Shown here: positions 9,315 to 18,518 of the stretch, piece by piece
How the letters are laid out: each line of letters starts with the position of its first letter
Position numbering within the stretch: the stretch's first letter is position 1
Source: Chroococcidiopsis thermalis PCC 7203
GTDB taxonomy: Bacteria; Cyanobacteriota; Cyanobacteriia; Cyanobacteriales; Chroococcidiopsidaceae
Assembly: GCF_000317125.1 (NCBI RefSeq)
Contig: NC_019695.1
Coordinates: 2,964,336-3,028,335, forward strand
Reading direction: 5' to 3'
DNA: 64,000 nucleotides
Position numbers and translations under genes: made by a program
Notes under the pieces: generated by a model
The model's database searches: none
The model's input: only the letters and a program-made list of their open reading frames with translations
Told to the model about the DNA's origin: nothing

Positions 9315-10409
9315 CTATAAATTTAGTGCGAGTTGTTCGCAAATTGAATCAGAATAAGTGTAATTTTGAAATAACTGAAAAGCTTTTCGATCGAGTGCGG
9401 TTGAGAGTTTTGCACTCAGGTCTAGACGATTCATCCAGTGTAGTGTTTTCGATAAAGCTAAATGCTGCCCCATGGAGATATCAATGTCATTACTATTTAA
9501 TTGAATAACGCAAATCCTTCCAGTAATACGATGATGAGCGATCGCATGGGTAAATTTTCCTGGTAGTTGAAGCGGTTGCCAACGATCGAGCTTTGATAAT
9601 TGATGAGCGAGCGTCAAAGGAAAGCCAATCGTTTTGGCTAAAAAACCATCTGTTCTTTCTCCAATTGCCAAAGTATCGGTTTGTCGATGCCAAAAAATTA
9701 GCACGAATAATTCCGTATCTACTAAAACGCGGCGGGGTTTTTTAGGAGGACAAATTTCAATACAATTGTGAGCGTAAGCCAAACATTGCATTTGTAAAGG
9801 ACAAATATCGCAACGGGGTTTCGTTTTTCGGCAGATTGTTGCACCCAACTCCATCATCGCTTGATTAAAGTCACCAGGACGATCGCTAGGAATGACTTGC
9901 GTGAGATAATCTTGAATGCGCGATCGCCCTGCTGTATTCCACACATCTTGTAAGGCTAGCAAGCGACTCACCACCCGGATGACGTTACCATCAATACAAG
10001 GAACTTTTTCGTTCAAGCAAATACTAGCGATCGCGGCAGCAGTATAATCGCCACAACCTGGAATTTGCAACCATTCGCGATAAGATTGGGGAAAACGACC
10101 GTTGAGGCGGTTGACGATGAACTCTGCACCTTTTTTCAAGTTTCTCGCTCGTGCGTAATATCCCAATCCAGCCCAGAGTCGGTGTAGTGTCTCTTCATCG
10201 CAGTTGGCTAAATCGTCTACCGTAGGCAGTTGTTGAACAAATTGAGCAAATTTAGGTAAGACAACGGCTAGAGTCGTCTGTTGGCTCATAACCTCGCAGA
10301 TCCAAGTATGATAAATATTGACCTGCTGTCGCCACGGTAGCGGTCTGCGATCGCGATCGTACCAAGTCAGGAGTTGTCTTATACCTCGAGCCTTTAACAC
10401 TTTTTTCAC
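9315..10409 (-). CDS. mutY: A/G-specific adenine glycosylase
   Basis: MutY removes adenine opposite 8-oxoguanine in base-excision repair. Visible elements are the catalytic Glu in ICEVMSQQT (residue about 39), a helix-hairpin-helix (IPGCGDYTAAAIAS), the catalytic Asp in CIDGNVIRV, and the 4Fe-4S cluster spacing Cys-x6-Cys-x2-Cys-x5-Cys in the CRKTKPRC...C region. The C-terminal NUDIX-like domain that recognises 8-oxoG is present (residues about 230-350). The predicted start is a GTG at 10409; the next methionines lie within the catalytic domain. Confidence 0.93.
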   Translation of the reverse strand: MKKVLKARGIRQLLTWYDRDRRPLPWRQQVNIYHTWICEVMSQQTTLAVVLPKFAQFVQQLPTVDDLANCDEETLHRLWAGLGYYARARNLKKGAEFIVNRLNGRFPQSYREWLQIPGCGDYTAAAIASICLNEKVPCIDGNVIRVVSRLLALQDVWNTAGRSRIQDYLTQVIPSDRPGDFNQAMMELGATICRKTKPRCDICPLQMQCLAYAHNCIEICPPKKPRRVLVDTELFVLIFWHRQTDTLAIGERTDGFLAKTIGFPLTLAHQLSKLDRWQPLQLPGKFTHAIAHHRITGRICVIQLNSNDIDISMGQHLALSKTLHWMNRLDLSAKLSTALDRKAFQLFQNYTYSDSICEQLALNL

Positions 10410-10517
10410 ATAAGTTAGGTAGATATTTACGTTGGCTTTACCTAAAACCTAAATTTAAAGATTATTCTATGGTTATATACAGAAGATAACTAGTTGAAAC
10501 TCTATAACTTAACCAGC

Positions 10518-10552
10518 ATAGCGCCTGTAGAAGACAATTCTCCAGGCGCTAT
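10518..10552 (-). terminator. Hairpin downstream of the barrel-like protein gene
   Basis: A 10-bp perfect stem (ATAGCGCCTG / CAGGCGCTAT) with a 15-nt loop lies 84 nt beyond the stop of the leftward gene at 10636. There is no strong T run, so termination is only probable. Confidence 0.5.
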
Positions 10553-10635
10553 AGCTATTGCGATAACTGGTTGCTTGTGAATGGCTAGTGGCTGGACTTT
10601 TTTCTAGCCACCAACCACTAGTTACTAGCCACTGA

Positions 10636-11436
10636 TTAAAAGCCAGCAAAGTTATAGCCAACACCAATTTGAATACCTACTTCTGTATCATCTAAAAAGC
10701 CTACGTTCGCACCTACGTTAGCTGTAAATTGCTCACCTATTGGTACATCTACACCAGCAGTTAACATTGGTCCTACATCGCTATCATCTCCCGTAGAAAT
10801 ACCCAAACCACCGCCGACATAGGGTGCAAAAATCGAACCAGCTTCCGAACCTGTATCGATTCCTGTAGGTTGCAAGTTAAAGTCGTAGGTCACAGGAATC
10901 AAGATGGTTGTATTGTCCCCAATGATGACTGACGGACGTGCAGAGACAGCATTGGTTAATCCGATTTTACTGATGACGGTGAAGTTAGTGTCACCTAAAG
11001 CTGTACTACCGTCTATCCCAATATTCGCTCCCACGCCTACGTAGCTAGAACCACCACGGGTAGACGATCCTGGTTCAATTGGATCTGGATTAGTTGCTGG
11101 TGGTTCTGTTGGGGTAGTTGGTTCTGTAGTAGGAGTCGTTGGATCTGTAGTGGGAGTAGATGGTTGAGTGCTGGGATACGTTGGATCTGTAGTGGGAGTA
11201 GATGGTTGAGTGCTGGGATACGTTGGATCTGTAGTGGGAGTAGATGGTTGAGTGCTGGGATACGTTGGATCGGCTTGTGCGATCGTGTTAACTCTCAATC
11301 TATCCTTCAAAGCAGCAGCAGAAGTAGAAATTTTAGGGTTTGCAGTTTGCGCTGATGCTGGCAGTTCGCTTGCAACTGCTACAACAGTTGCAAAACTAAA
11401 CACAATGGCAGTCGAATGGAAAAATTTAACATTCAT
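10636..11436 (-). CDS. Secreted barrel-like protein with Pro/Thr-rich repeats
   Basis: I place the start at ATG 11436 because TGAGG lies at a good distance upstream and a signal peptide follows (ending about ELPASAQ). Residues about 55-105 are a Pro/Thr/Ser linker with three identical 14-residue units (DPTYPSTQPSTPTT). The C-terminal 160 residues alternate polar and hydrophobic residues with Gly-rich turns and end in a Tyr-x-Phe-Ala-Gly-Phe terminus, as in outer-membrane beta-barrels (VGANIGIDGS, VGVDVPIG-like strands). It is likely an outer-membrane porin-like protein with a periplasmic linker. I do not recognise a named family. Confidence 0.65.
   Translation of the reverse strand: MNVKFFHSTAIVFSFATVVAVASELPASAQTANPKISTSAAALKDRLRVNTIAQADPTYPSTQPSTPTTDPTYPSTQPSTPTTDPTYPSTQPSTPTTDPTTPTTEPTTPTEPPATNPDPIEPGSSTRGGSSYVGVGANIGIDGSTALGDTNFTVISKIGLTNAVSARPSVIIGDNTTILIPVTYDFNLQPTGIDTGSEAGSIFAPYVGGGLGISTGDDSDVGPMLTAGVDVPIGEQFTANVGANVGFLDDTEVGIQIGVGYNFAGF
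11141..11266. repeat. Three 42-bp tandem repeats inside a coding region
   Basis: Three essentially identical 42-bp units start at 11141, 11183 and 11225 and encode DPTYPSTQPSTPTT. The near identity at DNA level suggests recent expansion or gene-conversion-like homogenisation. Confidence 0.9.
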
Positions 11437-11457
11437 TTTTGTCATCCTCACATACAA

Positions 11458-11980
11458 TTTGCTTTTTTTGGAGTCTATTACACGAATTTCTGCACCAGAT
11501 TTGGCACTCCCAGCAGAATTCTAATCGTCTTTTACTGGTAAACTTGCGCTTTGTATAGTTAGTCCTAAAGCTCGCATATCTACCTTAGGTTAGACTTAGG
11601 TTAGAAAAATTAATTCTCAGAAGTTATGTTTGATTTCTGCATTTTGTAGTTTTAGCTCAGAAAAATGATAAAAATTTGTCGTTACGTCTATTTTTACCAA
11701 AAAACTTTAATTTTTGTTGGATTAAGAGCAACTATATATCAATAGTGGTAACAAGCAAAAATTAGAGTATTTCTAAAGAGATACTCAAAATAAAATCAAC
11801 TCTACTTAAGTTAGAAAATTTAATCTTGTAACTCTGATTATTTGTCTATCTTACGCTAGATAAACTTTTTTTAATTATATAGCCACAAACCAGCACTCGC
11901 ACTCTAAACGTGCCTCTGAAAGCGAGAATAGGCACAGGCGATCGCTAATAAATACTACAGGTGAAAATATAATTGAGAAA
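11458..11980. promoter_or_regulatory. Long AT-rich upstream region with 11-bp direct repeats
   Basis: The 520 nt upstream of the barrel-like protein gene have no coding potential. At 11584-11605 two tandem copies of an 11-bp unit read TCTAACCTAAG on the minus strand. A third similar unit (TCTAACTTAAG) is at 11805-11815. An 8-bp core plus 3-bp spacer matches Pho-box architecture (PyTTAAPyPyT with one mismatch). Control by an OmpR/PhoB-class regulator is inference. Confidence 0.45.
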
Positions 11981-12472
11981 CTAAGCTTTAAGCAGTCTAT
12001 CTAGCAAAGAGTTAATCGAACGCTTGATTTGATGCCTGCGTTTCCAATTCTGGAAGGCTTTTTCATACTCCTCGCCTTGAATCTGTGATTTATTCCATAC
12101 ATCAAGACCTAAAAGAAAACTTAAAGATAATAAGATATAGAGCGACCAAGACAGACCACCGCCACTGACCAGATCTAAAAGGATAAAAAAGATATTAACT
12201 AAACCATAGTTACCAAATCTTTTTTGCAGCTTTTTCCGTCTATCCAGATTAAATTTCTGCCGTTCTTGACTATCAGATTGCTGATTCAACCACTCTTGTT
12301 CTGCTAATTGCAGACATTCTGGGGAAATTTCTAATTCAGCAGCAATTTCTAATAATTGTTGGCGAGAAAACTCTCCTTCATAGGCTTGACGAGCGATCGC
12401 TATTTGGAGAATTTGTTGAATATCTTCTTGGTGATAAGTCTGCACTAGCTTGTTGTCAACCACTGTTTTCAT
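11981..12472 (-). CDS. 2TM domain-containing protein
   Basis: A 163-residue protein. The N-terminal part (residues about 10-70) has a helical pattern with ISPECLQLAEQEW, as in proteins annotated with an N-terminal helical domain before a 2TM domain. Residues about 85-130 carry two hydrophobic helices separated by a short Gly/Ser turn, and a basic amphipathic tail follows. The function is unknown. It is probably membrane anchored with both ends in the cytoplasm. Confidence 0.65.
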   Translation of the reverse strand: MKTVVDNKLVQTYHQEDIQQILQIAIARQAYEGEFSRQQLLEIAAELEISPECLQLAEQEWLNQQSDSQERQKFNLDRRKKLQKRFGNYGLVNIFFILLDLVSGGGLSWSLYILLSLSFLLGLDVWNKSQIQGEEYEKAFQNWKRRHQIKRSINSLLDRLLKA

Positions 12473-12648
12473 CTCACCTATGCCTTTCCCAGAAAATTTT
12501 GACTCAATCCAGATAGCTTCACTGTTTCTATGATAATTCGGAATTCAGTGAGTTGTCGTTGGTCGATGAGTCGTTAGTGGCGTTTTAGCGAGGTGGCTGG
12601 TGACTGGTGTTTTTTCCTCTTTGCTAATCACCAGTCACCAACTACTAT

Positions 12649-13539
12649 TTACTCTTGCGGTGGTTTTGGACGTTTGGTCGGTTTGGGAATGGGGGCTTTG
12701 GGAATGGGTTTTTGAGGCATGGGTGTAGAGCTATCAGTCTTACGGACGGGACGTGGGGTCTCGAATTTACCTCTACCTCCACCTTTGTTATATCCTCCTC
12801 CCGATCGCGCGCCGAAGGGTTTTTTCATCGGTTTTCGGAAGGGTTTAGGCAAAGTAGCGATCGATGTACCTTCTTGTACGACGAGATCGTCAGCTTGTCT
12901 GAGAACGTGAAACTCCCAAAACTGACCTACAGCTTTTGTTTTCAGCACGCCCTGAAGATTGACTTTAAAAAACTTGGGTCGATCTGATTCTTTGCGTGGC
13001 GCTTGCTTGATTTTCACGACCAGCCGACTATCCCCCGCAGACTGAAAAACGACTTCACCGCGTACAGAAAAATAACCATCTTCGGCGTTGTCGATCGGTG
13101 CAGAATCCGCTTCTGAGGGTGCTGCTTCGCTGGTGGGAGTTTCTTCTGGGGTTGGTTGCTTTGCTAGGGTTTCTGGTTCCCAAACTCCGACAATTTGAAG
13201 GTGCAATTGATTATCTTTTTGTCCCGTGCGCGGGTAAACCACCCACAGGTGTTCTGCCTCTAAATCTATGTGCTTTCTGACTAAGCTAATAATTCGCCCT
13301 AGCAGTACGGCTTGCAGTTGAGTACCATCATGCGCCAGTAATGTTCCTTGCGTGAATTGTTCGGAGCTGGCTTGATAGCGACCGCGTACTAGACCAATGG
13401 CACGATACTGCATTGGTTCGCTTGGGGGTGGAATTGGCTGCTGGCGGTTTGCTTGGTTTTCCTCTGCTACAGTCTCGGTTGGAGGCTGTTGAGAATCGGA
13501 ATCGGAAACTTGGGAAGACGGAATCAGGTCGGAATTCAT
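12649..13539 (-). CDS. Conserved cyanobacterial hypothetical protein with basic Pro-rich tail
   Basis: 296 residues without signal peptide or membrane helix. A conserved-looking central region (MQYRAIGLVRGRY, then GEVVFQSAGDSRLVVKIK) forms two similar beta-rich stretches flanking a Pro/Glu-rich linker at about 135-160. The last 65 residues are very rich in Lys, Pro, Arg and Gly (KPFRKPMKKPFG, PIPKAPIPKPTKRPK), typical of a nucleic-acid-binding disordered tail. RNA binding is inference. I recall similar proteins only as cyanobacterial hypotheticals. Confidence 0.6.
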   Translation of the reverse strand: MNSDLIPSSQVSDSDSQQPPTETVAEENQANRQQPIPPPSEPMQYRAIGLVRGRYQASSEQFTQGTLLAHDGTQLQAVLLGRIISLVRKHIDLEAEHLWVVYPRTGQKDNQLHLQIVGVWEPETLAKQPTPEETPTSEAAPSEADSAPIDNAEDGYFSVRGEVVFQSAGDSRLVVKIKQAPRKESDRPKFFKVNLQGVLKTKAVGQFWEFHVLRQADDLVVQEGTSIATLPKPFRKPMKKPFGARSGGGYNKGGGRGKFETPRPVRKTDSSTPMPQKPIPKAPIPKPTKRPKPPQE

Positions 13540-13871
13540 AAAAACTCCTTAGCGGCGGAGACAAATCCCATTTGGGACTATTTTTATCCTGCTGCCCGCA
13601 AATTCGAGCGGCGGATAATTTAAGTTACGTTTTGTATGCTGTCGGCAAGCGTAGCTCATTGGCAAGAAGTAAACTAAGCGTGAGCGCAGCATAACATATC
13701 ACTACAACCCCAATTGGTTGTGATGTTACCCTAGATCGGAAAATCGCTATTTTACAAAATCTGCACTCGTGCAGGCAACTAGGTAAATTAACCCCCTTTC
13801 GCTCGGCAACGAGCAATTAGCATTCTGAATGTTAGCTTTTAAGATATGGAAGTAGAGTTCAAAGCGATATC

Positions 13872-14489
13872 GTGTCACAGCCATCCCGCAGTCGTTGGTT
13901 CATCAATCTTGTCTTGGCGCTAGGAGCCGTTTTCTTTATTGGGGCTTCGATGTTACCCCTGTTAGAAGGCATAGTCAAAGATAGTCAGCCAGCGCAGGAA
14001 GCTACGCCCACTGCTAGCCAGACAGCGCGAACGCAATCTTCATCTCCACTGGTGAATCAGGCACAAGAGTACGAACTCGTTCTAAAACAGGAGCCAGATA
14101 ACCAAGCAGCACTGAAGGGATTAGTAGAAGTTCGCGTCCGCCAGAGAGACTTTCAGGGTGCGATCGCACCTTTAGAAAAACTGATTGCTCTCAACCCCAA
14201 TGAAGGTTTATATCACTTGGTATTGGGTCAAGTTTATGCTGCCCAGAAAAATAGCGATCGCGCCAATGCCGCTTTTGACCGGGCGATGCAAATCGACCAG
14301 AAAGATTATCGTCCTATTTTAGGCAAGGCACTACTACTTAAAGAACAGGGTAAGCCAGAGCAAGCTAAGCCCTTGTTCGAGCAAGCTGCTGCCCTTGCAC
14401 CTAGTCCCTCAGAAAAAGAGCAAATTAACAACTTGGCTAATCCTCAACCCACCCCTGCTCCCGCAGTTCCCCAGCAAAAACAAAAGTAA
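13872..14489 (+). CDS. Membrane-anchored tetratricopeptide repeat protein
   Basis: The GTG start at 13872 gives a basic N-terminus followed by one membrane helix (residues about 9-30). After a Ser/Thr/Pro linker come about three tetratricopeptide repeats (EYELVLKQEPDNQAALKGL, PLEKLIALNPNEGLYHLVLG, AFDRAMQIDQKDYRPILG). The domain would sit on the outer face of the membrane if the helix is a signal anchor. TPR proteins of this kind scaffold photosynthetic complex assembly, but no specific partner can be assigned. Confidence 0.75.
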   Translation: MSQPSRSRWFINLVLALGAVFFIGASMLPLLEGIVKDSQPAQEATPTASQTARTQSSSPLVNQAQEYELVLKQEPDNQAALKGLVEVRVRQRDFQGAIAPLEKLIALNPNEGLYHLVLGQVYAAQKNSDRANAAFDRAMQIDQKDYRPILGKALLLKEQGKPEQAKPLFEQAAALAPSPSEKEQINNLANPQPTPAPAVPQQKQK

Positions 14490-14947
14490 ATTTTAATTAT
14501 TCTTTACTTGCGATCGCAAAAATCAATTTATTTGGCTATGGTGGATTGACTTTCAATCTGCGATCGTGATATCTATTATTTAGAATAGAAATATTATTTA
14601 TTTTTTTGAAACGCTTACGCTTCGATTATTAAGAAAACCCTTTTGGTTAAAGCAATAGTATCATCAAAAAAGTAAAAATACAAGATTTTTCCAGCTTAAA
14701 TTTTTCTGGCAGTATTACACCCTTGCAAAGAGATTTAGTTAAACGCAGACAAGGGTAGTGCAGTTACGCTCCATAAGTTTCTTAACGCTTGTTTTACATC
14801 AAGATTGTATTTGCGCAGCAGCCCAAGCTGGAGCAGCTACGAGGCTTACTTTATTTGACTTTTAGCTTTTGACTTTTGACTTACTTATCAGTAGCCAAAC
14901 GGTAGTACGCATGTATAAAATATTGCATAGTATTCATTTGTACTAGC
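14490..14947. other. AT-rich gene-free region at left border of the Dnd island
   Basis: 458 nt with no coding potential on either strand. It contains an ACTTTTG/AGCTTTTG heptamer cluster near 14865-14880. A possible -10 box (TATAAAAT) at about 14915 precedes the first ORF of the island. No tRNA, integrase or duplicated border sequence was found. Confidence 0.5.
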
Positions 14948-15121
14948 ATGATAACAGAATCAAATATGAGTGACGTGCAGGAGCCGATAGTAACTGCTGC
15001 GCCAGAGATTAGGCAAATTATCGAGCGAGTCTGTCAACTAGAGAAAAATAGACTAGACCGAAAAAGCCAAGGTCATATTAATGACGATATTGTGAAGATT
15101 ATCAAAGAAGAGGTGCAGTAA
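14948..15121 (+). CDS. 57-residue ORF coupled to the SMC-like ATPase
   Basis: A small ORF starting at ATG 14948 (alternative ATG 14966). The product is acidic and highly helical, with IRQIIERVCQLEKNRL as a likely amphipathic helix and a conserved-looking ending NDDIVKIIKEEVQ. Its stop TAA shares one base with the ATG of the ATPase (TAATG), the signature of translational coupling. I do not recognise the family. By position it is a candidate accessory subunit of the ATPase; this is inference. Confidence 0.65.
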   Translation: MITESNMSDVQEPIVTAAPEIRQIIERVCQLEKNRLDRKSQGHINDDIVKIIKEEVQ

Positions 15122-17190
15122 TGAAGCTCACTTCTATCCAATTATGTAATTTTCGCTCTTTTTATGGGAAAACACCAGAAATAATCTTAGCGACTGGAAG
15201 CGAACAAAACACTACAATTATTCATGGAAACAATGGTGCGGGAAAAACGAGTTTATTAAATGCCTTTACGTGGGTATTGTACGAGAGATTTAGTGCAGCT
15301 TTTGCTTCTGTCGAGCAATTAGTAAATAAACGCGCGATCGCCGAAGTACAATTAGGTGCAGCAGTAGAATGTTGGGTAGAAGTCAGTTGGGAGCATGAAG
15401 GAAAACGTTACCGCACTAAGCGCAATTGTCGAGTTTATAAAAATGAATTAGATATAGATGCAGGTAAAAGCGAATTATTTATGTATGTGTCTGGAGATGA
15501 TGGACGTTGGTATATTCCACCAGAACATCCAGAGGAAATTATTCATCAAATTCTTCCCAGTAGTTTACATCAGTATTTCTTTTTTGATGGCGAACGCATC
15601 GAGCAAATTGTTCGTTCTGATAAAAAAACAGAAATTGCTGAAGCTACTAAAATGCTTCTGGGAGTTGAAGTCTTAAATCGCGCAATTCGGCATTTAGGAG
15701 AAGCAAAGAAAACTCTAGATAATGAGTTAAAAGCAATTGGGGACGGCGAGACACAAAAACTACTTAGGCAGCAGAGTAAAGCCGAGAAAGAAATAGAGCG
15801 AATCAAGCGTAGGCAAATAGAAATCGAGCAAGAATTAGAGTATCAAGATACGCTGAAGAAAGAAACGAGCCATTATCTACGGGAACTTAGTGCGGCAAAG
15901 GAATTACAAGAAAGACGGCAGGAGTTAGAGCAACTGAAAAAGACGAATCAAGATAGTCTTAAACAAAGCCGAGAACTTTTAAAAAAAGCTATTTCTACGA
16001 AAGGATATACAGTACTTTTATCAGAAACCACAAATCAATTTCGATCTATAGTTACGGAATTAAAACAGCGAGGAGAATTGAAGGCAGGAATTTCGCGGGA
16101 ATTTATTAGCGATTTACTGAGTTCCCAACGTTGTATTTGCGGTGCAGATTTACATGCAGGAGATTTCGCTTGCGAAAGTGTGAAAAACTGGTTAGAAAGA
16201 GCAGGTTCCTCTACTGTAGAAGAGACAGCTATTCGCATGAGCGCACAAGTAGATGAAATTGATAAACAAGCACCTATCTTCTGGGAAGAAGTAGATAGAG
16301 AGCAAGCTAGAATTCAGCAATTAAGACAGACAATTTCACAGATAGAAACTGAATTAGATTCTATTCAGGAACGATTGCGTAAAGATCCAAGTGAAGAAAT
16401 TCGGAGTTTGCAAAAACGTGTAGATGCGATTGAAGTAAAAATCAGAGAAATAATCCTAGAACAGGGAGCAAATCAACAGCAGATCGTTAATTTTCAAGCC
16501 GAAGCTGAGAATTTAGCTAAGCAAATTATCAAACAAAAATACAATGAAGAAAGACAAATATTAGCTCAAAGACGAATTGCTGCTACTCAGGATGCGATCG
16601 AGCGTTTAGCTGAAGTGCGATCGCGACAAGAACAACAGTTTCGCTTACAGTTAGAAAAACGAGTTCAAGAAATATTTCGAGAGATTTCTTTTACTCCTTA
16701 TATTCCTAAAATTAGCGATCGCTATGAACTAACATTAGTAGAAAATACAATTGGTATAGAAATGCCTGTCGCTGCGTCTACGGGAGAAAATCAAATTCTC
16801 AGCCTTTCTTTTATCGGCAGTATTATTGACAGAGTGCGGGAATGGAGCGAGAAGAAAATGCTAATGGTTCCCGATACCAGTACTTTTCCAATCGTGATGG
16901 ATTCCCCCTTTGGTAGTTTGGATGAAATTTATCGCCGTCAAATTGCCAAAGTGATTCCTAAATTAGCAAATCAATTGATTGTTTTGGTGACAAAAACTCA
17001 ATGGCGAGGGGAAGTAGAAGCAGAAATGTCAAGCAGAATTGGGAAGCAATATGTGCTGACTTATTATTCTTCTAAACCTGACTGTGAAGAGGATTCTATT
17101 AGTATTGGTAGCAGGCGTTATCCTTTAGTTAGGCAGAGTCCGAACGAGTTTGAATATACCGTAGCAGTAGAGGTAGAGGACAATGGCTAG
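15121..17190 (+). CDS. SMC/Rad50-like ATPase of the Dnd island
   Basis: A 689-residue ABC-type ATPase. Walker A is GNNGAGKTS (residues 36-44). The motif HQYFFFDGERIEQI (about 150-163) is characteristic of DndD-like and related defence ATPases. A long coiled coil flanks a zinc-hook-like turn with Cys338-Ile-Cys340 and Cys350. The C-terminal lobe has a signature-like LSLSFIG and Walker B/D-loop IVMDSPFGSLD. It overlaps a Uma2 nuclease gene by 8 nt. It is distinct from the true dndD at 25309, so the island has two such ATPases. It may sense or process DNA ends; an effector role in phosphorothioate-dependent defence is inference. Confidence 0.78.
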   Translation: MKLTSIQLCNFRSFYGKTPEIILATGSEQNTTIIHGNNGAGKTSLLNAFTWVLYERFSAAFASVEQLVNKRAIAEVQLGAAVECWVEVSWEHEGKRYRTKRNCRVYKNELDIDAGKSELFMYVSGDDGRWYIPPEHPEEIIHQILPSSLHQYFFFDGERIEQIVRSDKKTEIAEATKMLLGVEVLNRAIRHLGEAKKTLDNELKAIGDGETQKLLRQQSKAEKEIERIKRRQIEIEQELEYQDTLKKETSHYLRELSAAKELQERRQELEQLKKTNQDSLKQSRELLKKAISTKGYTVLLSETTNQFRSIVTELKQRGELKAGISREFISDLLSSQRCICGADLHAGDFACESVKNWLERAGSSTVEETAIRMSAQVDEIDKQAPIFWEEVDREQARIQQLRQTISQIETELDSIQERLRKDPSEEIRSLQKRVDAIEVKIREIILEQGANQQQIVNFQAEAENLAKQIIKQKYNEERQILAQRRIAATQDAIERLAEVRSRQEQQFRLQLEKRVQEIFREISFTPYIPKISDRYELTLVENTIGIEMPVAASTGENQILSLSFIGSIIDRVREWSEKKMLMVPDTSTFPIVMDSPFGSLDEIYRRQIAKVIPKLANQLIVLVTKTQWRGEVEAEMSSRIGKQYVLTYYSSKPDCEEDSISIGSRRYPLVRQSPNEFEYTVAVEVEDNG

Positions 17191-17833
17191 TTCGTCTCCT
17201 ACACAGAATTTTGTGGCAGATACTTGGGTGAAAGCTACCTGGGAAGAATTTATGGCAATAGCCGATAACCCAGAGTATGAGAAAGCTAATTTTTATTACG
17301 ATCGCGGTTACATGAGGATTGAAATACCACCAATTGGTTCTAGCCACAGCCAGGATAATAGCATTGCTCATAATGTAGTGAGTTTGTATGCCACTGTTAA
17401 AAATAGTAGAATCAAAAGTCTAATTAATTGTAGTTTTTGGAGAGCAGGTATTAGAGAATTTCAACCGGATTTAGATTTTTACATTGGTGCAGAATTTAGA
17501 TTTCCACCGCGTTCCAACTCACCGATTAATTTAGACGAATTTCCACCACCTACTCTAGTCATAGAATTAAGTGCGACTTCTTTCAATGATGATATAGGAC
17601 GCAAACGATTAATTTACAAACCCGCAGGAGTCAGAGAATATTGGGTAGTTGACGTGAATGCTGGAGATATTATTGCATTTGAAATTTTTCAAGGAAGTAG
17701 TGGAGACATTCAAGAGTCTAGGGTATTACCTGGATTAGAAATAGCTTTAGTGAAAGAAGCATTACAACGTAGTCTAACTCAAGATGACGGCGAGATTAAC
17801 CGTTGGCTATTGCAGAGTTTTAGTCAAAATTAA
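17183..17833 (+). CDS. Uma2 family endonuclease, overlapping the ATPase gene
   Basis: A 216-residue Uma2/DUF820 nuclease-fold protein. Conserved elements are FQPDLDFYIG (acidic metal ligand), PPPTLVIELSATSFNDD (Glu of the PD-(D/E)xK-like core), KRLIYKPAGVREYWVVDV and the GDIIAF end. Its ATG lies 8 nt inside the upstream ATPase gene, so the two should be co-expressed. Uma2 genes are common and mobile in cyanobacteria, but the overlap argues for a functional or at least regulatory link. One codon separates its stop from the region encoding the next Uma2. Confidence 0.82.
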   Translation: MASSSPTQNFVADTWVKATWEEFMAIADNPEYEKANFYYDRGYMRIEIPPIGSSHSQDNSIAHNVVSLYATVKNSRIKSLINCSFWRAGIREFQPDLDFYIGAEFRFPPRSNSPINLDEFPPPTLVIELSATSFNDDIGRKRLIYKPAGVREYWVVDVNAGDIIAFEIFQGSSGDIQESRVLPGLEIALVKEALQRSLTQDDGEINRWLLQSFSQN

Positions 17834-17872
17834 ATGCGATCGCATCTCATTCTCAAGGTTGAGGATAAAGTT

Positions 17873-18430
17873 ATGACAACAACAGAATTGCGTTTGTGGA
17901 CTGTAGATGAATATCATCGCATGATCGAAGCGGACATACTGACAACAGAAGATCGAGTCGAATTGCTAGAAGGGCAAATCATTCAAATGAGTCCGCAACA
18001 ACCCCCTCATGCTGCTACTACACAGCGAACATTTAACTATCTAAACCACTTATTAGTAGGTATAGCTTTCTTGCGAATGCAATTACCTATTACCTTATAT
18101 CCAAATTCCGAACCAGAACCCGATATTGCTGTTGTCCGCATTAAATCTCGCGAATATATTGACGGTCATCCTACAGCAGATGATATTTTCTTATTAATAG
18201 AAGTAGCAGATAGAACTTTAAATAGCGATCGTACTTCAAAAGCACGCATTTACGCTCAAGCCAGAATTGCTGAATATTGGATTGTAGATGTGAATGCGCG
18301 ACAGATCTACGTTCTGCGAGAACCAGGCGAGGAGACTTATCAACAGGAGATAATTTTAGATGGAAATGCTAAATTGTCACTGTTAGCTTTTCCTGAAATT
18401 GAGGTGGAGGTAAGTCAGATGTTTTTGTAA
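17873..18430 (+). CDS. Second Uma2 family endonuclease
   Basis: A Uma2/DUF820 protein of a different subgroup from its neighbour. The N-terminus MTTTELRLWTVDEYHRMIEADIL and VELLEGQIIQMSPQ are typical of it, with EPEPDIAVVR, IFLLIEVADRTL and ARIAEYWIVDVNARQIYV as the nuclease core. I choose ATG 17873; the frame is open from an ATG at 17834 but the family begins near the later one. It ends the first rightward gene run of the island. Confidence 0.85.
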   Translation: MTTTELRLWTVDEYHRMIEADILTTEDRVELLEGQIIQMSPQQPPHAATTQRTFNYLNHLLVGIAFLRMQLPITLYPNSEPEPDIAVVRIKSREYIDGHPTADDIFLLIEVADRTLNSDRTSKARIYAQARIAEYWIVDVNARQIYVLREPGEETYQQEIILDGNAKLSLLAFPEIEVEVSQMFL

Positions 18431-18518
18431 TTGGGGGTGCGATCGATTTTTCTGAAGAATTATCAAGACACAGAGAAATTATTGAGTTAGGATAGCTTAG
18501 GAACAGGTAGTTAAATTT

